A stretch of 64,000 bases of DNA from Moraxella oculi (GCF_023336735.1 NZ_JAMBAQ010000007.1:1-64000); one strand, 5' to 3'; positions 8,666 to 17,598 are shown, counted from the stretch's first letter. Made by a program: numbers and translations. Notes: generated by a model from the letters alone, not told the origin.

Positions 8666-8831
8666 GTTTTACCTACTGTTTGCTGAAAATAAAAAACATT
8701 GCTTATTATGCCATGATTTTTAGCAAATGTATCCATGTAAAGAATTTTACTCACAAAAACCATCACACAAGCAAGATGGAATGTGCTAACATAATGCGAA
8801 TTTTTCTTAACTTTGATTTTAAGGATTGGTA

Positions 8832-10982
8832 ATGAGACAGCAATTTTTATGGTCGGGTGTGGCGATGGCGGTAGCAGGCGTGATGTTGATGCAAAGCATT
8901 AATGCGGTTGCACAGGTTGCAGATGAACGAGGGTTTGAGCCGAATATTGAACAAAGGATTACCACGCGCCAGGTATCACTATTGCTTGATCGTGCGCACT
9001 ATCTTAAACAGCCCTTAGATCGTGAAATGGGTAAAAAAATTCTTGAAACTTATTTTGATAACCTGGATGCATCACGCACGCTTTTATTGCAGTCAGATGT
9101 TGATGAATTCATGGCAAAGTATGGCGATACTTATGCTGATAGCTTAAAGCATGGCGATTTGAGGCCTGGGATTGAGATTTTTGAGCGTTACCGTACTCGT
9201 GCTAATGAGTATTACGACGCAGCCATACAAATGCTTTCTGGCGAGGTGGATTTGCGTACCGATCAGACGATCGTGCTTGACCGTGAACATGCCCCACGCT
9301 TTAAGGATAAGGCGGAGCAATTGAATTATTGGAAAATTCAAATCACCAATTCTTTGATTGCCATTACTCTAAATCAAGAAAATGAAAAAGCAAAAGATCA
9401 GGCTTTTTTGGAACACCCTGAATTGACCAAGGGTCAAGATTTGATTAAGGATGAAAAGCGTACACCTAATGAGATTTTGTTAAATCGCATCAATCGCCAA
9501 AAGAAGCAACTGGCACGCTTAAAAAATGATGAAATCATGGAGAATATCTTAAATTCTGCCATGTTAACTTATGATCCGCACAGCAACTACTTTGCTCCTG
9601 TGCAAGCAAATGAAATGCAAATTAGGTCCAATTTACAGTTAGAGGGTATTGGGGTGTCTATCCGTCCAGACCGTAAAAACCCTGACTACACTCGCATCAT
9701 TAGCTTGGTGGATGGTGGACCTGCACAAAAAACAGGGCAAATCCGCCCAAATGATCTGATCATCGGCGTGGCAAAAGAAGACGGCACCATGATTGACACC
9801 GTGGGTTTTAGCACTCGTGAGATTGTAGCACTCATTCGTGGCCCAAAAGGCACGCCTGTTACCATTAAAATAAAAAGACCCAATGCACCAGATAGTGCCG
9901 CTCGGTATGTTACCATCATGCGTGATGTCATCAAGCAAGATGAATCGGGTGTGCAGCACCGAGTGATTGAAGTGCCTTATGGCAAGGACATAAAACGCGT
10001 GGGTGTGATAGAGATTCCAAGTTTTTATCTGAATTTCAAGGCTCGCCGTAGCGGTGCTAACATCAGCGACTACCGCTCTGTGAGTTTGGATACCGAAAAA
10101 GCAATCGAAGCTCTTAATCAAGAAGGTATTGATGGCTTGGTGGTGGATTTGCGTAACAATCCAGGTGGTTCGCTAAGTGAAGTGGCAAACATGCTGGGCT
10201 TTTTCATCAAGGAGGGGCCTGTGGTGCAGATTCGTGATAATCGAGGTGATGTGCAGGTCTACTATGATAAAGATGGTGGCGAACAACTGTACAAAGGCGA
10301 TATGGTGGTTTTGGTTAATTTGGGATCAGCATCAGCCTCTGAGATTTTCTCAGCAGCAATCCAAGACTACGGTCGTGGCTTGGTGGTCGGTAGCACCACG
10401 ACAGGCAAGGGATCGGCACAATCACAACGAGATGATTTGGCATTGGGTTCGGCGACCATTACCCAACGCAAGTTTTATCGTGTCAATGGTGGCAGTACTC
10501 AGAACAAAGGAGTGGTGCCTGATATTGAGCTGGTGAATGTCTATGAGGGGATTGAATTTGGTGAGCGTGAGTATAAAAATCCACTTGAATGGGATACGAT
10601 TGATGGTACTGACTATTTGCCAGAAGGTAAATACAGTCAGGAATTGATAGACAAACTGACCAAGATTTCAAGTGATCGCCAAGCCCAAGATGCACAATTT
10701 AAATACCTAACTCAATTAAATGCCATTCGTGCATTTGACGATGATAAAAAACCTTCTGATGTCAATATTGACAAACGCCGTGCTAAAAATAAAGAGATAG
10801 AAAATCGTACTTTGGCGGCTGAAAATGCTCGCCGTCAAGCGACTGGAGAACAGCCATATACGGATTGGGCAACTTATCAGGCCAGCCAAGATGCTTTGGA
10901 TGAAGAGCGTAGTGCAATGAAGGAGAATCTGCGTCCAAAACTGCCAGAGAGTGAGGCTTATGTTTGGAGGCGGCTCGATTAA
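8832..10982 (+). CDS. prc: Carboxy-terminal (tail-specific) protease Prc
   Basis: A 716-residue periplasmic S41 protease. A signal peptide (MRQQFLWSGVAMAVAGVMLM, Ala-rich cleavage near residue 28) is followed by an N-terminal helical domain, a PDZ domain at roughly 235-330 (LEGIGVSIRPD, RPNDLIIGV) and the S41 catalytic core with DLRNNPGGSL, the Ser in GSASASEIF and the Lys in TTTGKGSAQ. The C-terminal tail to YVWRRLD matches the Prc family. Prc degrades proteins with non-polar C-termini and regulates peptidoglycan hydrolases. ATG 8832 with AAGGA upstream is preferred to the TTG two codons earlier. It is monocistronic. Confidence 0.95.
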   Translation: MRQQFLWSGVAMAVAGVMLMQSINAVAQVADERGFEPNIEQRITTRQVSLLLDRAHYLKQPLDREMGKKILETYFDNLDASRTLLLQSDVDEFMAKYGDTYADSLKHGDLRPGIEIFERYRTRANEYYDAAIQMLSGEVDLRTDQTIVLDREHAPRFKDKAEQLNYWKIQITNSLIAITLNQENEKAKDQAFLEHPELTKGQDLIKDEKRTPNEILLNRINRQKKQLARLKNDEIMENILNSAMLTYDPHSNYFAPVQANEMQIRSNLQLEGIGVSIRPDRKNPDYTRIISLVDGGPAQKTGQIRPNDLIIGVAKEDGTMIDTVGFSTREIVALIRGPKGTPVTIKIKRPNAPDSAARYVTIMRDVIKQDESGVQHRVIEVPYGKDIKRVGVIEIPSFYLNFKARRSGANISDYRSVSLDTEKAIEALNQEGIDGLVVDLRNNPGGSLSEVANMLGFFIKEGPVVQIRDNRGDVQVYYDKDGGEQLYKGDMVVLVNLGSASASEIFSAAIQDYGRGLVVGSTTTGKGSAQSQRDDLALGSATITQRKFYRVNGGSTQNKGVVPDIELVNVYEGIEFGEREYKNPLEWDTIDGTDYLPEGKYSQELIDKLTKISSDRQAQDAQFKYLTQLNAIRAFDDDKKPSDVNIDKRRAKNKEIENRTLAAENARRQATGEQPYTDWATYQASQDALDEERSAMKENLRPKLPESEAYVWRRLD

Positions 10983-11020
10983 TGTTTGATGCCAAATCTA
11001 AGTAATTGTGAAATTGAGTA

Positions 11021-11043
11021 GATAAAGGGGTTGGCCCTTTATC
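11021..11043. terminator. Hairpin between convergent prc and sensor kinase genes
   Basis: A 9-bp stem (11021-11029 with 11035-11043) overlaps the stop codon of the kinase gene on the minus strand. It has no long T-run on either side, so its role as a terminator is likely only from position. Confidence 0.45.
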
Positions 11044-12562
11044 CGTCTTTCTGGGCTGTTTTTGTTTTTACTAGGGGCAGTGTAACTAAAAATCGTGTCT
11101 TTCCTTGGTAGGTGTCAGTGATGATTTGGCCGCCATGTGCATCAACGATTTGTGAGACAAGAGAAAGACCAAGTCCTGACCCCTTTTTTTCTTGTTTGAG
11201 ACGCACAAAAGGGCTAAAAATATCACGGCGTTTTTCCTGGGGAATGCCATCGCCTTGGTCAATGACTGCAATCACCGCAAGGGCTGATTCTTTATTTACC
11301 CCTTCTTTTTGCCTGGAAAAACCAAGTAGTGACTTTTTGGGTTTTTTGGGTGTGTCTTCATCAAAGGTAAGTGTTTCTGTGAGGCTTTGTGGGATGTTGC
11401 CGGCACTGTCGCCATCCATCGCTTCATAAACATATACTTCAATCGGTGGCACGCCATGAATCATGGCGTTATTAAGCAGATTTCGTACTGCATGCGTCAA
11501 AAGCTTGGGTTGTGCTGTCATCACCACCGACTCGGCAAAAAGAGACACCTTGGAGTAATGTTGACATTCGGCTCGCACCAGTTCATATAAATCGACTTGC
11601 TCATCAGAGCCTATGGCATGACCTGCATCAAGCCGACTGACCAGCAAAATACTCTCTACCAAGTCATTCAATCCTGTCAAATCACGATTGATGGCTGTGG
11701 CTCGCTTGTCAAATTTGGTTTTATCATCACTGTTTAGTTTATTGGCAAGCACATTCATCATTTCGATTTGTAGGCGAATGCGTGTGATGGGGGTGCGGAA
11801 CTCATGGCTGGCGTGTGCAAGTAAAAGGTTATTTGCGTTGATTAGCTGTTCTATTTTTTGGGCAGATTGGTTAAAGCCATATGCCAAGGCGGCAATCTCA
11901 TCATTGCCTTGTTCGTCGGCACGCACACTAAAATCACCGTCTCCAAGCTTTACCATCTGTCGACTTAGGTGATTGATGCGCCAAGTGATGTTGCGAGCAA
12001 TCCACCATAGCACTGCTGACATAATCAGTACCAGTAGTAGGGTGCCTGTGAATAAGTTGAGTATTGCTGAAAAAGGTCTTTCTGGTGGTGGGGTGCGGCT
12101 TTCATACCATAATTTATAACCTGCCGCATTTGTCAAGGTAACATGATGATGTGCAGGCGAGAGAACGCCTGGAATGATTGTATCAAGCCATGATTTGTCA
12201 TCAATGATTTTGGGTGGTAATCCACTGTCTTCAGTCTGTAAAATCAGATCGCCATTAGGGGCGTATAAGCCTATTTTGGCATTTAAGCTTTCATCAAAGA
12301 TATCAAAACTGCGTTTTACGACCGCCAAAATAAATCTGGCTTTTAGTAGCTCATTATGACTGTTTAGCGTTTCAGCTTCTGTGATGAGTGGATTGATTTG
12401 TGTCATGATTTGTTCGGCGACTGCTTTTGAACGCATGCCATCAGAATTGTTATGTACCAGCTGGGCGAGTAGCACCATAGCAATGGCAAAAGCAATGATT
12501 GCCAAAAATACGCTCACAAAAAGTTGGGCAAAGACTGAGTTAAGACCAAGCTGTTTTTTCAT
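11039..12562 (-). CDS. Sensor histidine kinase
   Basis: A 507-residue inner-membrane kinase. TM1 lies at about residues 12-34, a periplasmic sensor region at 35-165, TM2 at about 167-190, then HAMP, and the DHp box LLAHASHEFRTPITRIR with the phospho-accepting His at about 253. The catalytic domain shows the N box (RNLLNNAMIHG), G1 (VIDQGDGIP), F box (FSPFVRL) and G2 (GSGLGLSLV). A low-complexity insert (about 400-435) sits between the N and G1 boxes. The kinase lies downstream of its cognate OmpR-type regulator on the same strand, but a strong hairpin at 12618-12648 separates them. The signal is unknown. Confidence 0.9.
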   Translation of the reverse strand: MKKQLGLNSVFAQLFVSVFLAIIAFAIAMVLLAQLVHNNSDGMRSKAVAEQIMTQINPLITEAETLNSHNELLKARFILAVVKRSFDIFDESLNAKIGLYAPNGDLILQTEDSGLPPKIIDDKSWLDTIIPGVLSPAHHHVTLTNAAGYKLWYESRTPPPERPFSAILNLFTGTLLLVLIMSAVLWWIARNITWRINHLSRQMVKLGDGDFSVRADEQGNDEIAALAYGFNQSAQKIEQLINANNLLLAHASHEFRTPITRIRLQIEMMNVLANKLNSDDKTKFDKRATAINRDLTGLNDLVESILLVSRLDAGHAIGSDEQVDLYELVRAECQHYSKVSLFAESVVMTAQPKLLTHAVRNLLNNAMIHGVPPIEVYVYEAMDGDSAGNIPQSLTETLTFDEDTPKKPKKSLLGFSRQKEGVNKESALAVIAVIDQGDGIPQEKRRDIFSPFVRLKQEKKGSGLGLSLVSQIVDAHGGQIITDTYQGKTRFLVTLPLVKTKTAQKDG

Positions 12563-12617
12563 AAATCACGCCGTTTATTTAGGTCGTTGAAATCTTCAAT
12601 GTCATTCATCATTGATA

Positions 12618-12648
12618 AAAAAAGACCATCATGATGATGGTCTTTTTT
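12618..12648. terminator. Bidirectional hairpin between response regulator and kinase
   Basis: A 13-bp stem (12618-12630 with 12636-12648) built from AAAAAAGACCATC and its complement, loop ATGAT, with A- and T-runs on both flanks. It lies in the 93-bp gap between two genes of the same two-component system, so it could attenuate kinase expression relative to the regulator. Confidence 0.75.
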
Positions 12649-12655
12649 ATCTCAT

Positions 12656-13378
12656 TTAGACCTGATCGGTGGCAAATTGATAACCAACACCACGCACGGT
12701 GATGATGCGTTTTGGCTGACGAGGGTTGTCCTCAATCAAGGCTCTTAAGCGGGAGATATGTACATCAATCGCACGATCGATATTTTCAGAGCTGTCATCA
12801 TTTGGCATGGCATGCCATAATTGCTCACGATTAAGTACCTTGCCCGCATGAGTGGCGAAATAGTGCAACAGCTGGAATTGATGCGTGGTCAGACGAACAA
12901 TTTTATCGTCAATCGTAACTTCATGGCTGTCAGGAAACACTGTTAGGCGACCAAAAGTCAAACTGCCAGAGTGCAAATCTGCCTGGTTTGGTGTCTCATG
13001 ACGGCGTAATACCGCACGAATGCGAGCAAGCAACTCTCTTGGTTCAAAAGGCTTGGAAATATAATCATCCGCACCCATTTCCAAACCAAGTACACGGTCG
13101 GTGGTGTCGCCTTTGGCTGTGAGCATGACGATCGGCACTTTATTGATCTGTGGGTTTTTGGCGTTGCGTACTTTTTGGCAGACTTGCATGCCATCCATGT
13201 CAGGCAGCATCAAATCCAGCACAATCAAGCTGATGTCTCGTTCTTTGGTATCAAGTAGATCAAGACCTGCTTGACCTGTGGCAGCATGATGCACTTCATA
13301 ATAATTCATTGATAAATATTCACTGACCAGTTCTGCCAAATCTGGATCGTCTTCAATGAGCAGTATTTGTTTGTTCAT
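12656..13378 (-). CDS. OmpR-family response regulator
   Basis: A 240-residue regulator. The receiver domain (1-120) has the acidic pair EDD at 9-11, phospho-acceptor Asp in LIVLDLMLPDMDG, Thr in MLTAKGD and Lys in YISKPFEPRE. The C-terminal winged-helix domain (about 140-240) ends RAIDVHISRLRALIEDNP...ITVRGVGYQF, the OmpR/PhoB signature. The frame extends upstream to 13429 but ATG 13378 gives the canonical start MNKQILLIEDD. It pairs with the kinase just downstream. The target genes are unknown; the adaptor lipoprotein gene upstream on the same strand is a candidate. Confidence 0.93.
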   Translation of the reverse strand: MNKQILLIEDDPDLAELVSEYLSMNYYEVHHAATGQAGLDLLDTKERDISLIVLDLMLPDMDGMQVCQKVRNAKNPQINKVPIVMLTAKGDTTDRVLGLEMGADDYISKPFEPRELLARIRAVLRRHETPNQADLHSGSLTFGRLTVFPDSHEVTIDDKIVRLTTHQFQLLHYFATHAGKVLNREQLWHAMPNDDSSENIDRAIDVHISRLRALIEDNPRQPKRIITVRGVGYQFATDQV

Positions 13379-13557
13379 GATTATCATCCCAAAAAATATT
13401 ACAATAAAAAGTATGTCATATCTTGCCAATGTTTACAAAGATTAGCAAGTATTAAATTGTAGCCAATTTTGAATTTTTATGAATTTTGTGCAATTTTTCC
13501 AAGAATTGTGCAAAAAACCCCATTTTTTTGCTGATTGACTGTAACAATTATACAGTT

Positions 13558-14580
13558 TCAATCAATGATGACCTGTTTGTCATCTGCATTCTTAGGTAGG
13601 GTGGTAAGCACAATAAGGCTGTCATCTGTGATGCCAGATACCAAAAAACGACGCGTATCGGGCTGGTACTCAATGACATGAATATCAGCTAGGTGTAAAT
13701 GAGCATTTTGCTTAACCACCCAGGCGTGAGCAGCGATGGGTATTTGTGGCTTGTAAGGCGGTGCATACAATGCGTTTAAATCAAGTGGTTGTAAATCATT
13801 GCCTATGATGGCAAAGTCTGGTAGCAATGCCCCCACTTCGATTTGCCCATACTGAATCATGCCTTTGGCAAATTGACCAATTTTGAATGATTGGGAGTCA
13901 TTTTGCGTGGTAAGAATGCTGACTTGAACATTCAAATCGTGCAAATTGTTTTCATCAGCTGTAACAGAGATGACCTGTCCACCGAACATCTGACCTTCAA
14001 CGGTAAGCTCTACCGTATCGCCAATGTGAATGTGTGGCTTAAAGTAGCTGGGCAATTGACTGACGAATTGGTATTGGGAGATGTCGGTGATGGTTAGCAA
14101 TGGCGTGCTTTGATTGGTATTTGCTTGTGGATTGATGTTACCGATCATGCCAGCATGCGGTGCGGTCAATGATATGAAAGCATCCTTATTGTGAGACTTG
14201 AGCAAAGCGATGGACTGACCCTGTTTGACCAAGTCGCCATCTTTGACAAGTATTTGTTGTGGCTGTGTGTCGTCAGGCAGTTTGACGGCAGTTTGTTTGA
14301 TGGGTTCTATCGCCCCTTCTAGTGAAAAGGTTGGGTGATAGCGTGCCATCTTAACATAGGCAAGTTGTGATTTGTTTAACATGATTGCATCACCATCGAT
14401 GATGGCAGGACTTGTGCTGATTTCTTCTTTGATTTTTTGATCTCGATGGGCGATGACAGAGTCATCTCTTTGTTCAATTTTTTGGTTGAGTGTGTCAATT
14501 GTAGGTGGATGCGGTTTGCAGCTACATAAAACAAAGCTTGCCATGCCAAACAGGGCAATTTTTGTAAACAACTTCATCAT
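13558..14580 (-). CDS. RND-type periplasmic adaptor lipoprotein (HlyD family)
   Basis: A 340-residue lipoprotein. The signal peptide ends in a lipobox region (ASFVLCSC) around residues 15-22. It is followed by a barrel-sandwich (lipoyl-like) segment ILVKDGDLVKQGQSIALL and APHAGMIGNI, and a beta-barrel segment with IGDTVELTVEGQ. This is the layout of membrane-fusion adaptors of tripartite efflux pumps (CusB/AcrA type), though there is almost no coiled-coil hairpin between the lipoyl halves. No inner-membrane transporter or outer-membrane factor gene is adjacent, so the partner is unknown. It could instead be a heavy-metal efflux (CusB-like) adaptor. ATG codons at 14580 and 14577 are both possible. 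Confidence 0.75.
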   Translation of the reverse strand: MMKLFTKIALFGMASFVLCSCKPHPPTIDTLNQKIEQRDDSVIAHRDQKIKEEISTSPAIIDGDAIMLNKSQLAYVKMARYHPTFSLEGAIEPIKQTAVKLPDDTQPQQILVKDGDLVKQGQSIALLKSHNKDAFISLTAPHAGMIGNINPQANTNQSTPLLTITDISQYQFVSQLPSYFKPHIHIGDTVELTVEGQMFGGQVISVTADENNLHDLNVQVSILTTQNDSQSFKIGQFAKGMIQYGQIEVGALLPDFAIIGNDLQPLDLNALYAPPYKPQIPIAAHAWVVKQNAHLHLADIHVIEYQPDTRRFLVSGITDDSLIVLTTLPKNADDKQVIID

Positions 14581-15041
14581 GTTGACTCTTTATGGGGATC
14601 ATCGGTGGATAAAAACACTTATACTAACATGTTATCATCAGATTGAATATGGTTTTTGTGAGTTTGAGGTCGCATCGCCATTACCACCATGACTGATATT
14701 TAGGCTAAAAAGGTGTGTGACTAATATCATGATGATTGGTAGGTTATGTGATGTTGCTGAGTTTATCGTGGCAAATTTTGCCATCAAACCTTAACTTGCC
14801 ATGCCTAAGGGGATTAAATTGCATTTGTATGATTAAAATTGTAAAATGTCATTCTGTCATGTCTGACAGATGGATTAAAATGCACAGATGTGTGCTTTTG
14901 ATATTGCTTCATATTGATGATGGCAAGTAAGCAATCCATTATTAGAGATGATGATGTTTTTATTGAGATTTTACTGTTGTGGTTTTGATGAATCTAAAAA
15001 ATGACAGTTTTTTTATCATTTAATTTTAAATGAGGTGAATC
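14581..15041. other. Intergenic region upstream of the rclA-like operon
   Basis: A 461-bp divergent region between the adaptor gene (-) and the rclA-like gene (+). It is AT-rich and holds a 7-bp inverted repeat at 14853-14870 (separate entry). A 64-codon frame at 14736 shows no protein-like features and I do not support it. Confidence 0.5.
14853..14870. promoter_or_regulatory. Inverted repeat, candidate operator
   Basis: TCTGTCA-TGTC-TGACAGA is a perfect 7-bp inverted repeat with a 4-bp spacer, about 170 bp before the RclA-like gene. Symmetry and position suggest a binding site for a dimeric regulator. No regulator gene is adjacent. Confidence 0.4.
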
Positions 15042-16352
15042 ATGCAAACAAAACACTTGATTATCGGCTTTGGTAAGGCGGGCAAAACTCTTGCCAAAAC
15101 TTTGGCACAAAAAGGCGAAAGTGTGATTTTGGTGGAGCAATCCGCTCAAATGTATGGTGGTACTTGCATCAATGTTGGTTGCATCCCTAGCAAGAAAATT
15201 AAATTTTTAGCAGAGAATGGTAGCGATTTTCATCAAGCCATCATCAAAAAAAATGAATTGATTCGCACTCTCAATCAAGCCAACTTTGAGATGATTGACA
15301 AGGTGGCGACCGTCATCACAGGCAAGGCAAGCTTTATTGATGCTCATACCGTTCAAGTGGTGCGTGAGCAAGACACCTTAACCATCAAAGCGGACCACAT
15401 TTACATCAACACAGGTGCATTGAGTCGTATTCCTAATATTGACGGTATTGATACTGCCCAAAATGTGTATGACAGCACAGGCATCATGCAGCTTGATAAA
15501 CTGCCACAGCATCTGGTGATTATTGGCGGTGGTTATATTGGACTTGAATTTGCCAGCAGCTTTGCTGAGTTTGGTAGTCAAGTTACTGTTCTAGAGACAG
15601 GGGATACTTTTGTCCCCAAAGAGGATAGACAAATTGCCGATGCTTTATTGGGAATCTTAAATGATCAGGGCGTGAGCGTAAAGCTTTCCCAAAAAATCCA
15701 AAAGATTGGCAATCAAGACGGTCGCACGCTCATCACAACCGAAACCGAGTCATTCTTAGCTGATGCTGTGCTCATTGCCACAGGAAGACAGCCGAATACA
15801 GATTTGGCATTACAAAATACTCAAATACAGCTGACAGAACGGGGTTTTATTGCAGTGAATGAACACTTGCAGACGCATGAACCGCACATATACGCCATGG
15901 GTGATGTCGCAGGTTCGCCACAGTTTACCTATATGTCGTTAGATGATTTTCGAGTGGTGAGAAGTCATTTGTTTGACGGTGGAAAGTATACAACCAACAA
16001 TCGCACATTCCCTTATAGTGTTTTTGTCAATCCGCCATTGTCTGTGGCTGGCTTAACTGAACAAGCTGCCAAGGATCAAGGCTATCAAGTAAAAACTGCC
16101 ACTTTGCTGGCAAATGCCATTCCAAAGGCAAAGGTTGTGGAAAAAACACAAGGCATGTTAAAAGCGGTGGTGGATGCTGACACGAATAAAATTCTGGGGG
16201 TGCAACTGTTGTGTGATAACTCTCATGAAATGATTAATTTTGTGGATTTGAGCATACGCCAAGGCTTGACCTATCAAGATCTTGCCAATCATATCTTTAC
16301 TCACCCTACCATGTCAGAAAGTTTGAATGACTTGTTTGGTGCCATTTCATAA
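15042..16352 (+). CDS. rclA: RclA-like pyridine nucleotide-disulfide oxidoreductase
   Basis: A 436-residue flavoprotein. It has an N-terminal FAD Rossmann motif (IIGFGKAGKTLAKTL), the redox disulfide GGTCINVGCIP near residues 40-50, an NAD(P) Rossmann motif (VIIGGGYIGLEFA) near 165, AMGDVAG near 285 and the dimerisation domain ending HPTMSESLNDLF. The N-terminus and dimer interface match E. coli RclA, a Cu(II) reductase protecting against hypochlorous stress, rather than lipoamide dehydrogenase or mercuric reductase. AGGTG lies 5 bases before the ATG. Next genes are a rhodanese lipoprotein (9 bp on) and a cytochrome b561, so the operon partners differ from E. coli rclBC. Confidence 0.85.
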   Translation: MQTKHLIIGFGKAGKTLAKTLAQKGESVILVEQSAQMYGGTCINVGCIPSKKIKFLAENGSDFHQAIIKKNELIRTLNQANFEMIDKVATVITGKASFIDAHTVQVVREQDTLTIKADHIYINTGALSRIPNIDGIDTAQNVYDSTGIMQLDKLPQHLVIIGGGYIGLEFASSFAEFGSQVTVLETGDTFVPKEDRQIADALLGILNDQGVSVKLSQKIQKIGNQDGRTLITTETESFLADAVLIATGRQPNTDLALQNTQIQLTERGFIAVNEHLQTHEPHIYAMGDVAGSPQFTYMSLDDFRVVRSHLFDGGKYTTNNRTFPYSVFVNPPLSVAGLTEQAAKDQGYQVKTATLLANAIPKAKVVEKTQGMLKAVVDADTNKILGVQLLCDNSHEMINFVDLSIRQGLTYQDLANHIFTHPTMSESLNDLFGAIS

Positions 16353-16361
16353 GGAGAGATC

Positions 16362-16727
16362 ATGAAAAAAATTACTCTGCTTGCCTCATTGTTTGTTGCC
16401 ATGACTGCCTGTGCAGTGCCAAATGCCAAGTCGCCAGTACAACCTGCTGATGTCCAAGAGGTTAAAAAAGCTGAAGGCGTCTGGATAGATGTCCGCTCTG
16501 CTGAGGAGTACGCCCAAGGTCATCTGCAAGGTGCGTTAAACATCACCAATGAGCAAATCGCTGACCAGATACCAAGCGTTGCTCCTAATAAAAATACACC
16601 CATTCATCTTTACTGTCGCTCTGGGCGTCGTGCCGAAGTTGTCAAAAATACGCTGACCAAGCTTGGGTATGTCAATGTTACCAATCATGGTGGCTATGAT
16701 GATTTGCTCAAAAAAGGATTTAGGTAA
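16362..16727 (+). CDS. Rhodanese-like lipoprotein
   Basis: A 121-residue envelope protein. The lipobox ...VAMTAC places the lipid-modified Cys at residue 17, and a single rhodanese domain follows with WIDVRSAEEYAQGHLQGALNI and the active-site loop LYCRSGRRAE. This is close in design to PspE-type periplasmic sulfurtransferases. GGAGA precedes the ATG, 9 bp after the rclA-like stop. With the RclA-like reductase and cytochrome b561 it may handle reactive sulfur or thiol damage in the envelope; that role is an inference. Confidence 0.85.
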   Translation: MKKITLLASLFVAMTACAVPNAKSPVQPADVQEVKKAEGVWIDVRSAEEYAQGHLQGALNITNEQIADQIPSVAPNKNTPIHLYCRSGRRAEVVKNTLTKLGYVNVTNHGGYDDLLKKGFR

Positions 16728-16754
16728 CATTTTTTCGTTTCATTGGAGGTTTTT

Positions 16755-17264
16755 GTGAATTCTGTATGTCCCACCCAAAAGCATGTGCTTGCTGTGCGCA
16801 TTTTTCACTGGGTGGGTGCCTTGCTCATTTTGATGGCGTTCATCGCCATCAATTTGGGCGATGGCTATGTTGATTTGCACAAATCAATTGGTGCGATCTT
16901 TTTGATTTGGACGCTATTACGCATCATCACTCGCTTGATGACCAAGGCACCTGCTGCCATATCAATGCCGATGTGGCAGACGGCGATGGCACATTTGGTA
17001 CATCTTGCTTTATATGTAGTGATGCTTGCCATGCCGATCACTGGCATGCTGATGTCAATGTATGCTGGTCGTAGTGTGAGTGTGTTCGGATTGTTTGAGT
17101 TGCCGATGTTGGTAGGGGCGGATAAAGAGATGGCTAAGCTGATGAATGCTTGGCATACAGGATTTATTTGGACGACGATGTGGCTATTGATTTTGTCGCA
17201 CATTCTGGCGGTTGTATACCATCAGTTAATTTTAAAAGATGGTCTGCTAAACAGAATGCGTTAG
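16755..17264 (+). CDS. Cytochrome b561
   Basis: A 169-residue four-helix integral membrane di-haem protein of the CybB type. Likely haem-ligand histidines lie in VRIFHWVGALL (TM1), DLHKSIGA (TM2), MAHLVHLALY (TM3) and NAWHTGFIWT (TM4). CybB-like proteins oxidise superoxide to O2 and pass electrons to ubiquinone. GTG 16755 is chosen because GGAGG lies five bases upstream; a TTG at 16743 would be inside the ribosome-binding site. It is the last gene of the operon before the terminator at 17273. Confidence 0.88.
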   Translation: MNSVCPTQKHVLAVRIFHWVGALLILMAFIAINLGDGYVDLHKSIGAIFLIWTLLRIITRLMTKAPAAISMPMWQTAMAHLVHLALYVVMLAMPITGMLMSMYAGRSVSVFGLFELPMLVGADKEMAKLMNAWHTGFIWTTMWLLILSHILAVVYHQLILKDGLLNRMR

Positions 17265-17272
17265 CTTGTAAT

Positions 17273-17300
17273 AAAAAATCACCCTTAACGGTGATTTTTT
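17273..17300 (+). terminator. Terminator after cytochrome b561 gene
   Basis: A perfect 11-bp stem (17273-17283 with 17290-17300), loop CTTAAC, with a run of six T. It lies right after the gene stop. Confidence 0.9.
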
Positions 17301-17330
17301 ATTAAGTAAATTTACTGTTAAAATAAAAAA

Positions 17331-17357
17331 GCACTCAAAATAATTATTGAGTGCTTT
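17331..17357 (-). terminator. Terminator of tRNA-Phe
   Basis: AAAAGCACTCAA and TTGAGTGCTTTT form a stem around the AATTA centre, with Ts on the minus-strand 3' side, a few bases after the tRNA 3' CCA. Confidence 0.85.
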
Positions 17358-17364
17358 TTAAATG

Positions 17365-17440
17365 TGGTGGCGTGAGGCAGGATCGAACTGCCGACACACG
17401 GATTTTCAATCCGTTGCTCTACCGACTGAGCTATCGCGCC
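17365..17440 (-). tRNA. tRNA-Phe (GAA)
   Basis: A 76-nt tRNA with encoded CCA. The anticodon arm ACGGATTGAAAATCCGT gives anticodon GAA, and the D arm (AGCTCAGTCGGTAGAGC) and T arm (GGCAGTTCGATCCTGCC) are standard. The acceptor stem pairs GGCGCGA with TCACGCC, which leaves a C5-A68 mismatch; the other six pairs are Watson-Crick. All identity elements visible (GAA, A73) are present. Confidence 0.97.
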
Positions 17441-17598
17441 GTAAATCAGTCTTCATGACTAATTGGTGCGTATTATATACGAATTTTTGAACTTTGCAAG
17501 TCTTTTTTTTAAAAAAATGAATTTTTTGTCAAAAATTTACAAAAATCACTACTTTTCAAGTATGATAGCGACAAAAGATGAATGAACATGGGGTAAAA

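Noticed and set aside
9639-10121. A 160-codon frame antisense to prc
   Set aside because: It lies fully inside the conserved PDZ/S41 coding region, has no protein-family features or ribosome-binding site, and is explained as a shadow frame.
11163-11178. Fifteen-base match (AAAGACCAAGTCCTG) between structured element A and the sensor kinase gene
   Set aside because: In the kinase it encodes part of the conserved G2 box (GLGLSL) and no stem partner or linker follows, so it is a chance match. It is also the same sense as the element RNA, so it would not base-pair with it.
14736-14930. A 64-codon frame in the rclA upstream region
   Set aside because: Composition is not protein-like, there is no ribosome-binding site and the frame overlaps the probable operator.
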